DNA of 32,905 nt from Candidatus Woesebacteria bacterium GW2011_GWB1_38_8b (GCA_000993115.1 LBVN01000019.1:1-32905), one strand, 5' to 3'. Numbered from the stretch's first letter, positions 24,393 to 31,185 are shown. Translations and numbers: made by a program. Notes: generated by a model not told the origin, from the letters alone.

Positions 24393-24425
24393 ATTTTACT
24401 CTCAACCAACTTTAACAACAAGCTA
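24393..24425 (-). promoter_or_regulatory. Degenerate junction repeat (copy 6) with embedded promoter
   Basis: This stretch matches the 28-bp repeat at 20 positions (24398-24425). Its end is the TAG stop of the S51 gene, at the same place where TAA ends the other copies. On the minus strand it gives TTGTTG, 17 bp, TAAAAT, 7 nt, ATG for the Nudix gene, the same geometry as at copies 3 and 4. Confidence 0.65.
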
Positions 24426-24986
24426 ACTGTAAATAACGACCCGTTTGTAATTTGGAAGAATTAAAAGAGGAATTTTTTCTTTATATTCCGAAAGTTCTTG
24501 GGTAATTTTGTAATCACCAGAAACATAATGGCAGAAAGTCTTAATGTTTAATATTCCCAATCCCTTCCCGATTTTTTGACTCATGTTTCCATAAAAATAC
24601 TTAGAGAGACAATTGGCCCCAGCCGATGAGCCACCAACAACTTTATTTTCCAATAACTTATCAAAATTATCGTATTTCGACAATTTTTCTACAAGTTTTT
24701 CCGTTGAGCCACCTCCTTCGAAAAATACAACATCAGCCCATTTAAGTTGTTTAATAAACTTGTCTTCATCCGCTAATTTGAAAACAATAGTTTTACCCGC
24801 GCAGTATTTTTTAAATAAAGCGGAGTGTCTTTGAAATTTGTCCAACACTCTATTCTCGTCACAGGAAAAACAATTAATCAGAAAGTTGATAGGCTTGTTT
24901 CTACCTGAAGTCATCTCTTTATAAAATCCGATATTGTCAGAGTTTTTATCCCCAAAATCACCTCCATGCAATACAAATTTAATCAT
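24423..24986 (-). CDS. Peptidase S51 (dipeptidase E-like)
   Basis: A 187-residue serine peptidase of the class I glutamine amidotransferase-like S51 family. Visible features: FVLHGGDFGD at the N-terminus, WADVVFFEGGGSTEKLVEKL, the nucleophile elbow VVGGSSAGAN (Ser121 in GSSAG), and FCHY with His153. S51 enzymes cleave Asp-containing dipeptides or cyanophycin-like substrates; the substrate here is unknown. It is shorter than PepE (~229 residues) but all the catalytic parts are present. A perfect TATAAT lies 6 nt before the ATG. Junction repeat copy 2 lies immediately upstream. Confidence 0.85.
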   Translation of the reverse strand: MIKFVLHGGDFGDKNSDNIGFYKEMTSGRNKPINFLINCFSCDENRVLDKFQRHSALFKKYCAGKTIVFKLADEDKFIKQLKWADVVFFEGGGSTEKLVEKLSKYDNFDKLLENKVVGGSSAGANCLSKYFYGNMSQKIGKGLGILNIKTFCHYVSGDYKITQELSEYKEKIPLLILPNYKRVVIYS

Positions 24987-25014
24987 TGGGAAATTATAAC
25001 AGAAACCAAGACTG

Positions 25015-25034
25015 GCTACTTTGAAGACAAATTA
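25015..25034 (-). repeat. Junction repeat copy 2
   Basis: The exact 20-bp core GCTACTTTGAAGACAAATTA. Its last three bases are the TAA stop codon (minus strand) of the nitrilase gene. The downstream S51 peptidase gene has a separate TATAAT box (24993-24998), so here the repeat does not sit at -35 spacing. Confidence 0.92.
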
Positions 25035-25811
25035 TTTTATTTCAACTCTCTTTTTTGGTTGCCACCATGTGTCAAATTCCCTTGCTTTTTTAACTTCATC
25101 TAAGTCTAGTTCCTCATAAAGTATTTCCTTTCGATCAGTGCTAGCTTCTTTCAACACCCCTCTAATTGGGCTCACAATCAGTGATCTTCCATAGGAGTTG
25201 AACGATTTATTTAAATTACCTGACATTAAAACATATGCACGACTTGTAAAAGCACCGTAAACAAATAACGCCTTTACATATTCTTGAGTATTAATTTCTT
25301 TCCAGCCAATAGACCAAGTTGGTATACAAATTATTTCAGCCCCCAACGTGTTAAATTTGTCATACAAAAAGTGGGAATATTTATTAAAGCCATCTTTACA
25401 AATTAGCATCCCCAATTTGCCTATTTCGGTGTTTTTGATTTCCAAAGTCTCTCCCGAAACTATACCAATGTTTTCAACTTCAGGTTTGGCTGGATAAATT
25501 TTTCTATGCGACACAACTGATTTACCCTCAGGGGAAATAATATGACCCTGATTAAAAAATTTGCCCTTGTCTTTTGTATAAAAACTTGTCGAAAGAAATA
25601 TTTTATTTTTTTTCGCAATTTCAACCAATCTTGGCAAATAATTTACGTCTTTTTCTTTTAATTCTCCAACGTCTCCAACAGCGGTTTCAGGTGCAACGAC
25701 CAATTTTGCATTAGCCCATGTAGCTTGAGAAACCAACTCATCAAGTTTTTTAAAAGAAGCATCAGATTCTTCAGGAACCTCATATTGCAAAACCGCAACT
25801 TTTAGCTTCAT
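25032..25811 (-). CDS. Carbon-nitrogen hydrolase (nitrilase superfamily)
   Basis: A 259-residue amidase-type enzyme. The catalytic triad is visible: E42 in VVAPETAVGD, K104 in SHRKIYPAKPE, C138 in GMLICKDGFNK. The fold signals IICIPTWS and AYVLMSGNLNKSFNSYGRSLIVSPIRG are also typical. It most likely cleaves a small amide or deaminates a modified metabolite; the substrate is unknown. The -35 (TTGTCT, 25842-25847) and -10 (TAGAAT, 25819-25824) are 17 bp apart and the -10 lies 7 nt before the ATG. The stop codon is part of junction repeat copy 2 and the -35 is part of copy 3. Confidence 0.9.
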   Translation of the reverse strand: MKLKVAVLQYEVPEESDASFKKLDELVSQATWANAKLVVAPETAVGDVGELKEKDVNYLPRLVEIAKKNKIFLSTSFYTKDKGKFFNQGHIISPEGKSVVSHRKIYPAKPEVENIGIVSGETLEIKNTEIGKLGMLICKDGFNKYSHFLYDKFNTLGAEIICIPTWSIGWKEINTQEYVKALFVYGAFTSRAYVLMSGNLNKSFNSYGRSLIVSPIRGVLKEASTDRKEILYEELDLDEVKKAREFDTWWQPKKRVEIK

Positions 25812-25818
25812 ATCCTTA

Positions 25819-25851
25819 ATTCTACTCTGAAGCTACTTTGAAGACAAATTA
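25819..25851 (-). promoter_or_regulatory. Junction repeat copy 3 with embedded promoter
   Basis: 28 bp (25824-25851) are identical to copy 1. One end is the TAA stop of the histidine phosphatase gene. The other provides the nitrilase promoter: TTGTCT, 17 bp, TAGAAT, then 7 nt to the ATG. Confidence 0.8.
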
Positions 25852-26394
25852 TTCAATTGTGTAATCCCATCCTGGTTGCCAAGCATGCTTTTTTCTCCAA
25901 TCTTCCGCAAATGCCTGCTCCCAAGTTTTTCCTCCTAGTAAAACATCCAGTGCAAGTTGTGGTGCTTTATGGGCAACTATAGCTACATATTTACCTTCAT
26001 AATTTTGCCTTAGAAAACCCAAGAAATCAGCAATTCTTGCCTTTACGTCTTCATAGCTTTCACCGTTAGGAAACTTGTTTGTTACATTTTTTTCCTGAAG
26101 AGGCTCTACAATTTCGGATGGCTTTCCGTTAAGATCTCCATAATTGCACTCGCGAAGTCTTGAGTCTTCTACAATTTTTACACTGTCTCCAAAAGTAAGT
26201 TTAGCCGAATCAACCGCTCTTTTTAGGTCAGAACAAAACACCACATCAAATTTTTTATCACGAATTTGTTGTATAAGTTCAAGAGACTGTTTCTTTCCCA
26301 GATCAGAAAGTCCGACATCTTTCCATCCTGAAGAGATTTCCTCTTCGTTATCGGTTGTAGTCCCATGGACAAAATAGGTAATTTCTACTGACAT
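25849..26394 (-). CDS. Histidine phosphatase superfamily protein with altered RHG motif
   Basis: A 181-residue phosphoglycerate-mutase-like protein. In place of the usual RHG the N-terminus reads YFVHGTTTDN, so the catalytic His (H10) is kept but Arg9 is Val. Other family positions are present: CSDLKRAVDSA with R59, RLRECNYGDLNG with E82, and VAHKAPQLALD with H142. Family members act on phosphate monoesters, often sugars or nucleotides. Loss of the RHG arginine could lower or change the activity. Its promoter (TTGTCT, 17 bp, TAGAAT, 7 nt, ATG) lies in repeat copy 4, and its stop is in copy 3. Confidence 0.82.
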   Translation of the reverse strand: MSVEITYFVHGTTTDNEEEISSGWKDVGLSDLGKKQSLELIQQIRDKKFDVVFCSDLKRAVDSAKLTFGDSVKIVEDSRLRECNYGDLNGKPSEIVEPLQEKNVTNKFPNGESYEDVKARIADFLGFLRQNYEGKYVAIVAHKAPQLALDVLLGGKTWEQAFAEDWRKKHAWQPGWDYTIE

Positions 26395-26401
26395 CGATTG
26401 T

Positions 26402-26434
26402 ATTCTACTGTCTTTTCACTTTGAAGACAAATTA
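26402..26434 (-). promoter_or_regulatory. Junction repeat copy 4 with embedded promoter
   Basis: 17 bp (26418-26434) match the repeat core exactly. The next ~10 bp differ from the other copies, but TTGTCT (26425-26430), the 17-bp spacer, TAGAAT (26402-26407) and the 7-nt gap to the phosphatase ATG are retained. One end is the TAA stop of the toxin gene. This pattern suggests selection on the promoter rather than on the repeat as such. Confidence 0.8.
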
Positions 26435-26695
26435 TTTATAAAGTTTGCTGTGTGTGCCCAATAAATCAAAATAAACAATTTCTCCACTTTTTAATTCTCT
26501 AAAAACAGCTCTCCAATCTCCTGTTATGTTTATGCTTCTAAATCCTTTATATTTTCCTGTCAATGCATGGTTGTTAAGCGATGGATAAAATTTATCAACT
26601 AATAACTGCTCAAGTCTTGAATCAAAAGCTTTTCTTATTTTGAAGGGAGCTTTATCATAATTTTTCCCAAATTTCTTAGAAAATTTAACTTTCAT
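26432..26695 (-). CDS. RelE/YafQ-like toxin
   Basis: An 87-residue basic protein with a RelE fold: VKFSKKFGKNYDKAPFKIRKAFDSRLEQLL forms the first strand and helices, then strands GFRSINITGDWRAVFRELKSGEIVYFDLLGTHSKLY. The arginine in GDWRAVF and the terminal LGTHSKLY are typical of this group of mRNA interferases. The antitoxin gene upstream overlaps it by 11 bp but is frameshifted. The toxin itself is complete. Its stop codon lies in junction repeat copy 4. Confidence 0.85.
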   Translation of the reverse strand: MKVKFSKKFGKNYDKAPFKIRKAFDSRLEQLLVDKFYPSLNNHALTGKYKGFRSINITGDWRAVFRELKSGEIVYFDLLGTHSKLYK

Positions 26696-26986
26696 TTAAA
26701 TACCTTCTCTTGGGATTATTAAGCCAATCAATCGCATCTTTAACGTTATCAAAGGAAGGGGAAACTCTACCTGCTTTTCTGTCCTCTTCAGATTCCTTAA
26801 GAGCCTGAATCATATATTCACTGGGATTTCTTCAGTCAAAGAAAAGTGAATAGTTTTAGTTTTAATCAACTGATTAAGATAGCCATTGATAAGTGAACTC
26901 AAGCTGAAACCCAAATCAGAAGCAATTTTCTGCGCCTGGCTTTTTACTTTCGCATTGGTTTTGATATTTATAACCGCTGTATTCAT
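26685..26986 (-). pseudogene. RelB/DinJ-family antitoxin, frameshifted
   Basis: The first frame reads MNTAVINIKTNAKVKSQAQKIASDLGFSLSSLINGYLNQLIKT and on to SLTEEIP, a RelB/DinJ ribbon-helix-helix start. Near 26819-26826 it shifts, and the next frame continues EYMIQALKESEEDRKAGRVSPSFDNVKDAIDWL to its stop at 26685. The total span of 302 bp is one base short of a whole number of codons. Restoring one base gives a ~100-residue protein. An intact toxin behind a broken antitoxin would be hard to tolerate, so a sequencing error is the likeliest reading, but a real lesion or recoding is possible. Confidence 0.8.
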
Positions 26987-26994
26987 ATATACTT

Positions 26995-27022
26995 ATTATA
27001 TACGTAGTATATACCGTGTCAA
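26995..27022 (-). promoter_or_regulatory. Strong relBE-type promoter with internal operator
   Basis: On the minus strand there is a perfect -35 TTGACA (27017-27022), a 16-bp spacer, and a perfect -10 TATAAT (26995-27000), 8 nt before the antitoxin ATG. The spacer region carries TATATAC-TAC-GTATATA, a perfect 7-bp inverted repeat, at the expected position for antitoxin autorepression. Confidence 0.85.
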
Positions 27023-27042
27023 TAGATATTAGGAAACCTTAA

Positions 27043-27062
27043 GCTACTTTGAAGACAAATTA
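27043..27062 (-). repeat. Junction repeat copy 5
   Basis: The exact 20-bp core. Its last three bases are the TAA stop of the VOC gene. The following antitoxin gene has its own strong promoter, so the repeat does not serve as its -35. Confidence 0.92.
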
Positions 27063-27479
27063 TTCTAAAGACTCCTCAAACTTTTTATGAGGCGAGTCCG
27101 GCATGGTCTGAACTATTTCTAACTTATTTCCTTCAGGATCAAAAAGCCAAACATATTTATTATGATCTCTTGTGTCTAGAATATCGGAATCAAAAACCAC
27201 GCCTCTTTTTTCTGCATCAATTTTTAATTTCGCTAAATCGTCAACAGTAAAACAAACATGTCTTACTCCCAAACTTTTTTGGTCATCAAAAGCAGGTCTG
27301 TCTTCACCTCCTAAACAGATCTCAAGATATTGTCCCTCTGAAATATGAAGATAAACTATTCGCAAGCTACCGTCATCATTGTTTATCCTAAAAGCTTCCT
27401 GCAACCCAAGTCCTTTGCAATAGAAATCCAAAATATTTCCTATATCTTTAACCCTAATTGCTACATGTCCAAATTTCAT
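27060..27479 (-). CDS. VOC/glyoxalase-superfamily protein
   Basis: A 139-residue protein with two beta-alpha-beta-beta-beta modules: FGHVAIRVKDIGNILDFYCKGLGLQEAF and VRHVCFTVDDLAKLKIDAEKRGVVFDSDI, with the C-terminal DPEGNKLEIVQ motif. Metal-binding candidates are the His in GHVAI, the Glu in YLEICLGG, the His in RHVCF and the Glu in KLEIVQ. This fits lactoylglutathione lyase or a related dioxygenase or resistance protein; the substrate is unknown. Its ATG overlaps the TGA of the gene upstream, so it is in an operon with it. Its stop is in junction repeat copy 5. Confidence 0.87.
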   Translation of the reverse strand: MKFGHVAIRVKDIGNILDFYCKGLGLQEAFRINNDDGSLRIVYLHISEGQYLEICLGGEDRPAFDDQKSLGVRHVCFTVDDLAKLKIDAEKRGVVFDSDILDTRDHNKYVWLFDPEGNKLEIVQTMPDSPHKKFEESLE

Positions 27480-27715
27480 ATTATGTTTTTCAGTCTTTTA
27501 TACTCATCCAGAACCTTTTCTGCCCGTAACAAATCGTCTTTATTATCTTTAAATATAATACTACGGATATCTAAAGACATCTTGTCTCCTAGTTTTTCCT
27601 TAGCTTTTTTAAAAAACGAAAGTCCTATTTCTTTCGATCCTTTTGCCAGATAAAACGCCGCACGATAAAGATCGACTATCCCATCTGAAATTAAGTCATG
27701 TTTATTCAGGACCAT
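27476..27715 (-). CDS. Small helical protein of unknown function
   Basis: A 79-residue protein, likely all helical: SDGIVDLYRAAFYLAKGSKEIGLSFFKKAKEKLGDKMSLDIRSIIFKDNKDDLLRAEKVLDEYKRLKNII. It overlaps the DUF5674 gene upstream by 10 bp and the VOC gene downstream by 4 bp, so the three form one operon. It resembles helix-rich four-helix or TPR-like fragments but I cannot name a family. Confidence 0.6.
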   Translation of the reverse strand: MVLNKHDLISDGIVDLYRAAFYLAKGSKEIGLSFFKKAKEKLGDKMSLDIRSIIFKDNKDDLLRAEKVLDEYKRLKNII

Positions 27716-28044
27716 AATGCATTAAAATAGTCTTTAACAATTTTTATAAATTTCTCACGAATACCTTGATCTAAAATTTCCAAGTTATCATTTTTTAAAT
27801 TAGGTCTTATGTTTAAAACCGCAGTCGTATCAACCAACTTATCTAATAAATTAATTCCCCCACCCCAAATATCATTTTGTCTGCTTCCTTTTTCTAAAAG
27901 AATTTTCTCACCGTCCGCATGCAAAATACATCCCACCATCACCCAACCTTTCTCAACATCAATCGTCAACTTTACATAATCACCATATTCATTTTGAAAA
28001 CCCGATATTTCCTTTTTAGATAATTTCCTATCAACGAAATCCAT
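27706..28044 (-). CDS. DUF5674 family protein
   Basis: A 112-residue protein. The pattern GDYVKLTIDVEKGWVMVGCILHADGEKILLEKGSRQNDIWGGGINL, followed by INIRP and GIREKFIKIVKDYF, matches the DUF5674 family, common in candidate-phyla genomes. Its function is unknown. A TAGAAT box ends 6 nt before the ATG, so the operon DUF5674, small helical protein, VOC probably starts here. The hydrolase gene upstream ends 39 bp away. Confidence 0.75.
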   Translation of the reverse strand: MDFVDRKLSKKEISGFQNEYGDYVKLTIDVEKGWVMVGCILHADGEKILLEKGSRQNDIWGGGINLLDKLVDTTAVLNIRPNLKNDNLEILDQGIREKFIKIVKDYFNALWS

Positions 28045-28083
28045 TGACTGATTCTATCACGGTTTGTGTTTAACAGTTCTTGG

Positions 28084-29157
28084 TCAGCTTCCCAAGTATT
28101 TCTTGTAAAAATTCACCGTGTTTTGCATAGCCGTAACAAAATAAGGTCCTGTAATATTGTGTCCTCCCGACGGGTACTCGTTTAACTCATGAAATATATT
28201 CGTTGTGCCTAAAATTTTTTCTAGATTTCTGCTGTATTCAATACTTACCACATTGTCGTTTATTGCATGATTTAATTGAATTGCTCCCTTTAGGTCGTTT
28301 ACATAATTTGTTGGCACTACTTGTTTCCAAAATTCGCTATTGGAATTAAAATCGCCATGTGCGTCTCTTAGAAGCTGTCTTTTTCTAGCCCTTTGGGTAT
28401 TTTGCAGTGGTGGTCTATAAGAATTATCGCTGATTCTGTATTCCTGCAAATCGGTATACGAATATCCAGACCCTGCCCAAATCACAACAGCAGGAATTTC
28501 AGGTTTAACGGTGAAGGCACGAAAGACCACATTTCCGGACATTGAATGTCCCCACAAACCGATTGTCTTTGGATTTACAACATCAAAATTTTGAAGCGCC
28601 GAGTATGCGTTTAGCGTATCAACAACATAGTCTGCCGAGTAATAAGCTCCAGAAGCATCACCTTCCGAATCTCCATGCCCACGCAGATCAATTTTAAAAA
28701 CAACAAAACCATTTCTTGCAAGATAATTCACATAATCACCGTATCTTTCGGTGGTTTTATAAATCGTCGGAGCTATATAGCCGTGAACAAAAACAACTGC
28801 CGGATAACCGTTTGCCGGTTTATTTCCTTTAGGAATTGTTAATAATCCATTAATTTTAAATCCGTCTGAACCATAACTCGTGAGATAGGATGTGTATGAG
28901 CTGTTTTCAGAATATTTTGAGAGCTCGTTTAATTTTGAATCATAACCCCTGCTTCGCATTGCTGGTATTGTCATCTCCGAAAAAAGAAATGGTGTGGTGG
29001 TCGGACTAACAACGAATCCAAGTTTTTTAATTTTAGGAATTTCTGAAGTAAGTTTGTTAGCTCCTATACCATAAATAGAGAGTGTTGTTATTAAAATTCC
29101 TATAAAAAATAAAATCACTAATCCGGTTTTTTTAAACTTTATAGCAATTTTTCCCAT
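28084..29157 (-). CDS. Membrane-anchored or secreted alpha/beta hydrolase (S9-like)
   Basis: A 357-residue protein. The N-terminus has basic residues and one hydrophobic segment (LVILFFIGILITTLSIYGIGA), a signal anchor. The hydrolase domain has VVFVHGYIAPTIYKTT, the nucleophile elbow GHSMSG (S205), the acid in NDNVVSIEYS (D301) and GGHNITGPYF (H333). This is the prolyl-oligopeptidase/DLH-like layout; the substrate is probably an ester or peptide outside the cell. A TATACT box ends 7 nt before the ATG. It is the only exported hydrolase in the window. Confidence 0.88.
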   Translation of the reverse strand: MGKIAIKFKKTGLVILFFIGILITTLSIYGIGANKLTSEIPKIKKLGFVVSPTTTPFLFSEMTIPAMRSRGYDSKLNELSKYSENSSYTSYLTSYGSDGFKINGLLTIPKGNKPANGYPAVVFVHGYIAPTIYKTTERYGDYVNYLARNGFVVFKIDLRGHGDSEGDASGAYYSADYVVDTLNAYSALQNFDVVNPKTIGLWGHSMSGNVVFRAFTVKPEIPAVVIWAGSGYSYTDLQEYRISDNSYRPPLQNTQRARKRQLLRDAHGDFNSNSEFWKQVVPTNYVNDLKGAIQLNHAINDNVVSIEYSRNLEKILGTTNIFHELNEYPSGGHNITGPYFVTAMQNTVNFYKKYLGS

Positions 29158-29267
29158 GTCAAAAAGTATAGCGGAATTAATAAAATTAATCCGTAATAAT
29201 TTGTTTGGATGATTTGCAAATTATTTTGCAAACGATGTGTTTTTTCTACTCAAATTTTGAGGAGTGT

Positions 29268-29597
29268 TTATGACTTAGGGAAAGCAAAAGCAAATATAAA
29301 AACTGTTACCAGAAACACGAACAGCCAGCCGGTTGTAAATAACACCAAATCAATTGCGTCTTTTTTCTTATCGTCAAAAAACAACCTGTATGGTTTGTAA
29401 AAAACAATTAAAGCACAAACAAGCGCGGAGAAAGAAAACAAAAGAAGAAACGCAACCGGACCGAAATAATTAGGGTCTTTAGGAAATATTTTATTCATCG
29501 TCCAGATAAACGAACCGATGGATGAACAGTACAGCGTAATACCTAAAGCCTGAATAAATCCTCGTTTGACCAGAGGATCTGATATTTTTCTGCCCAT
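29268..29597 (-). CDS. Small membrane protein of unknown function
   Basis: A ~109-residue protein from the ATG at 29597 (MGRKISDPLVKRG); a TTG two codons earlier is possible. Three membrane segments: IQALGITLYCSSIGSFIWTM, PVAFLLLFSFSALVCALIVFY, and VLFTTGWLFVFLVTVFIFAFAF, with a basic loop KPYRLFFDDKKK between. TATAAT lies 5 nt before the ATG. No family is recognised. Confidence 0.6.
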   Translation of the reverse strand: MGRKISDPLVKRGFIQALGITLYCSSIGSFIWTMNKIFPKDPNYFGPVAFLLLFSFSALVCALIVFYKPYRLFFDDKKKDAIDLVLFTTGWLFVFLVTVFIFAFAFPKS

Positions 29598-29632
29598 AAC
29601 CAATTATACTCTTAAAATCAAATTATTAGATA

Positions 29633-29797
29633 TTATTGTCCGCACGGGTCGGTGGGCATCGGGGAGTTGGGGCTACCGTGCTTTACCCAGCCTCCATTTT
29701 CACAAATCCAAGTATCTTCGTTTCCACCCAGCAAAAACCTGATACCAATAAGCGCTAAAAGAAAGATTGCCATCGCTAATACTATCTTAAGCTTCAT
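29633..29797 (-). CDS. Small anchored protein, 54 residues
   Basis: A 54-residue frame. One membrane segment (IVLAMAIFLLALIGIRFLL) is followed by a short outside part GNEDTWICENGGWVKHG and SPNSPMPTDPC. The WxCxNGxWVKHGxPxxPxPT-like pattern recurs, to my recollection, in small proteins of candidate-phyla bacteria. The two cysteines could form a disulfide. A TAAATT box lies 6 nt before the ATG. The GC-rich tail codons stand out from the AT-rich surroundings. Confidence 0.65.
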   Translation of the reverse strand: MKLKIVLAMAIFLLALIGIRFLLGGNEDTWICENGGWVKHGSPNSPMPTDPCGQ

Positions 29798-29844
29798 GGC
29801 TCTAATTTATCATAATTTCTGCTAAACTAAAATCAACCTGCCTT

Positions 29845-31185
29845 ATGGAGACTGTATTTAATCAAAGCCTTTGGGGGGATGAAGGGTTTTCTGCGATTCT
29901 TTCGATGAAACCTCTCCCTGATATTATAAAAATAATTATCCGGGACACAAGTCCTCCACTTTGGAACATCTGTGAATACCTGGTTTTTAAAATCTTCGGA
30001 ACAAATGAAGTTTACATCCGAGGCCTCGCATTTTTATTCTTTCTGGGAACCGTATTTTTCACTTATAAAATAGCAGCTCATTTATTTAATAAAAAAACCG
30101 CAGTTTTAGCTTCGCTTTTGATATTTCTGAATCCTTTTTTCTTTATTTACGCTTTCGAGGGTCGGATGTATTCGATAATGAGTTTTGGCGTTGCCGGGTC
30201 AATGTATTTTTTCCTTAGGCGGCGATGGAAGCTTTATGTCTTTTTTACACTTTGGGCTCTCTATTCACACCATTTTGCAATGTTTATTCTTTTCGTTCAG
30301 GGAATTTGGTTTCTACATGAATTCTTTTTCGGAGAAAAATTAATTGCCAAGAAAATGTTTAAGTATTTTGTAATTGTAGGACTGGGGTATTTACCTTGGG
30401 TATATCCTCTATATTTGCAGATTTCCATGGTTAAGGGAGGGTTTTGGCTGGGAAAACCAAATTCGGGAGACTTAATACATTTAATTTTTGATTATCTTGC
30501 GGAAGGAATAAAATCAAACATCACCATACCGCTTATCGATATCCCGATTTACAAACTAGCGCTTATTTTTACATTTGTAACACTTCTTCTTCGCAACTGG
30601 ATGAAAAACATCAAAAATACGCTTTTTTTCTTAAGCTGGTTTTTGATACCAATTATCGTTACATACCTAATATCCCAAAAATTCACATCGGTTTTTTATA
30701 ACCGCTATTTACTCTACACAATCCCAGCCGCAATGCTTCTTCTGGCAACTTGCAAAAGAGGAGTTGCTTCATACATCACAATTTTTTTGGTTTTGATTAC
30801 ATTTTCCATAATTGATTACAACTATTTCATTCATCCGGCTAAACTTCCTTTCCGTGAGTATTCCGAATATGTAAAAAGTGTTTCCGAAAAAAGAGATTAT
30901 TTAATCAACTGGAATTCAAACGGCTCGCATCATCTTTGGGAAACAAAATACTACAATATTCCCGCCCCTATTTATTCTTCCGGTGGGGGAGATTTGCCTT
31001 ACTTTGTCGGAACCGCTTTAATGGATAAAAATGATGTCGTACGCGATATACCAGAAGACGCAAATACCGTTGGTGTAGTCACCAGCGGAAATACGGAAGA
31101 GGTCAAACTCCCCAATTTTATCCAAAATGAAGTTAAGGAATTTAATGGGCTTAAATATATACTATTAGGGAGGAATGAAAAATAA
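29845..31185 (+). CDS. GT-C family glycosyltransferase (PMT-like), possibly N-terminally short
   Basis: A 446-residue multi-pass membrane protein. The motif LWGDEGFS near the start carries the acidic pair found in the first outside loop of dolichyl/undecaprenyl-phosphate-sugar glycosyltransferases. About ten further membrane segments and a soluble C-terminus follow. In relatives a first membrane helix precedes the DE motif; here only ~11 residues do, so helix 1 is missing or starts elsewhere. No upstream in-frame start gives a good helix. The next gene overlaps by 11 bp and is of the same superfamily. Confidence 0.8.
   Translation: METVFNQSLWGDEGFSAILSMKPLPDIIKIIIRDTSPPLWNICEYLVFKIFGTNEVYIRGLAFLFFLGTVFFTYKIAAHLFNKKTAVLASLLIFLNPFFFIYAFEGRMYSIMSFGVAGSMYFFLRRRWKLYVFFTLWALYSHHFAMFILFVQGIWFLHEFFFGEKLIAKKMFKYFVIVGLGYLPWVYPLYLQISMVKGGFWLGKPNSGDLIHLIFDYLAEGIKSNITIPLIDIPIYKLALIFTFVTLLLRNWMKNIKNTLFFLSWFLIPIIVTYLISQKFTSVFYNRYLLYTIPAAMLLLATCKRGVASYITIFLVLITFSIIDYNYFIHPAKLPFREYSEYVKSVSEKRDYLINWNSNGSHHLWETKYYNIPAPIYSSGGGDLPYFVGTALMDKNDVVRDIPEDANTVGVVTSGNTEEVKLPNFIQNEVKEFNGLKYILLGRNEK

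Noticed and set aside
24386-24421. N-terminal extension of the Nudix protein from a TTG start
   Set aside because: The extra 12 codons overlap the degenerate repeat and promoter, while the ATG at 24385 sits at the standard 7-nt distance from TAAAAT.
23919-27062. Integron attC sites at the junction repeats
   Set aside because: The repeats are only 20-28 bp, lack the GTTRRRY/RYYYAAC core pair and a long palindromic stem, and no integrase gene is present in the window.
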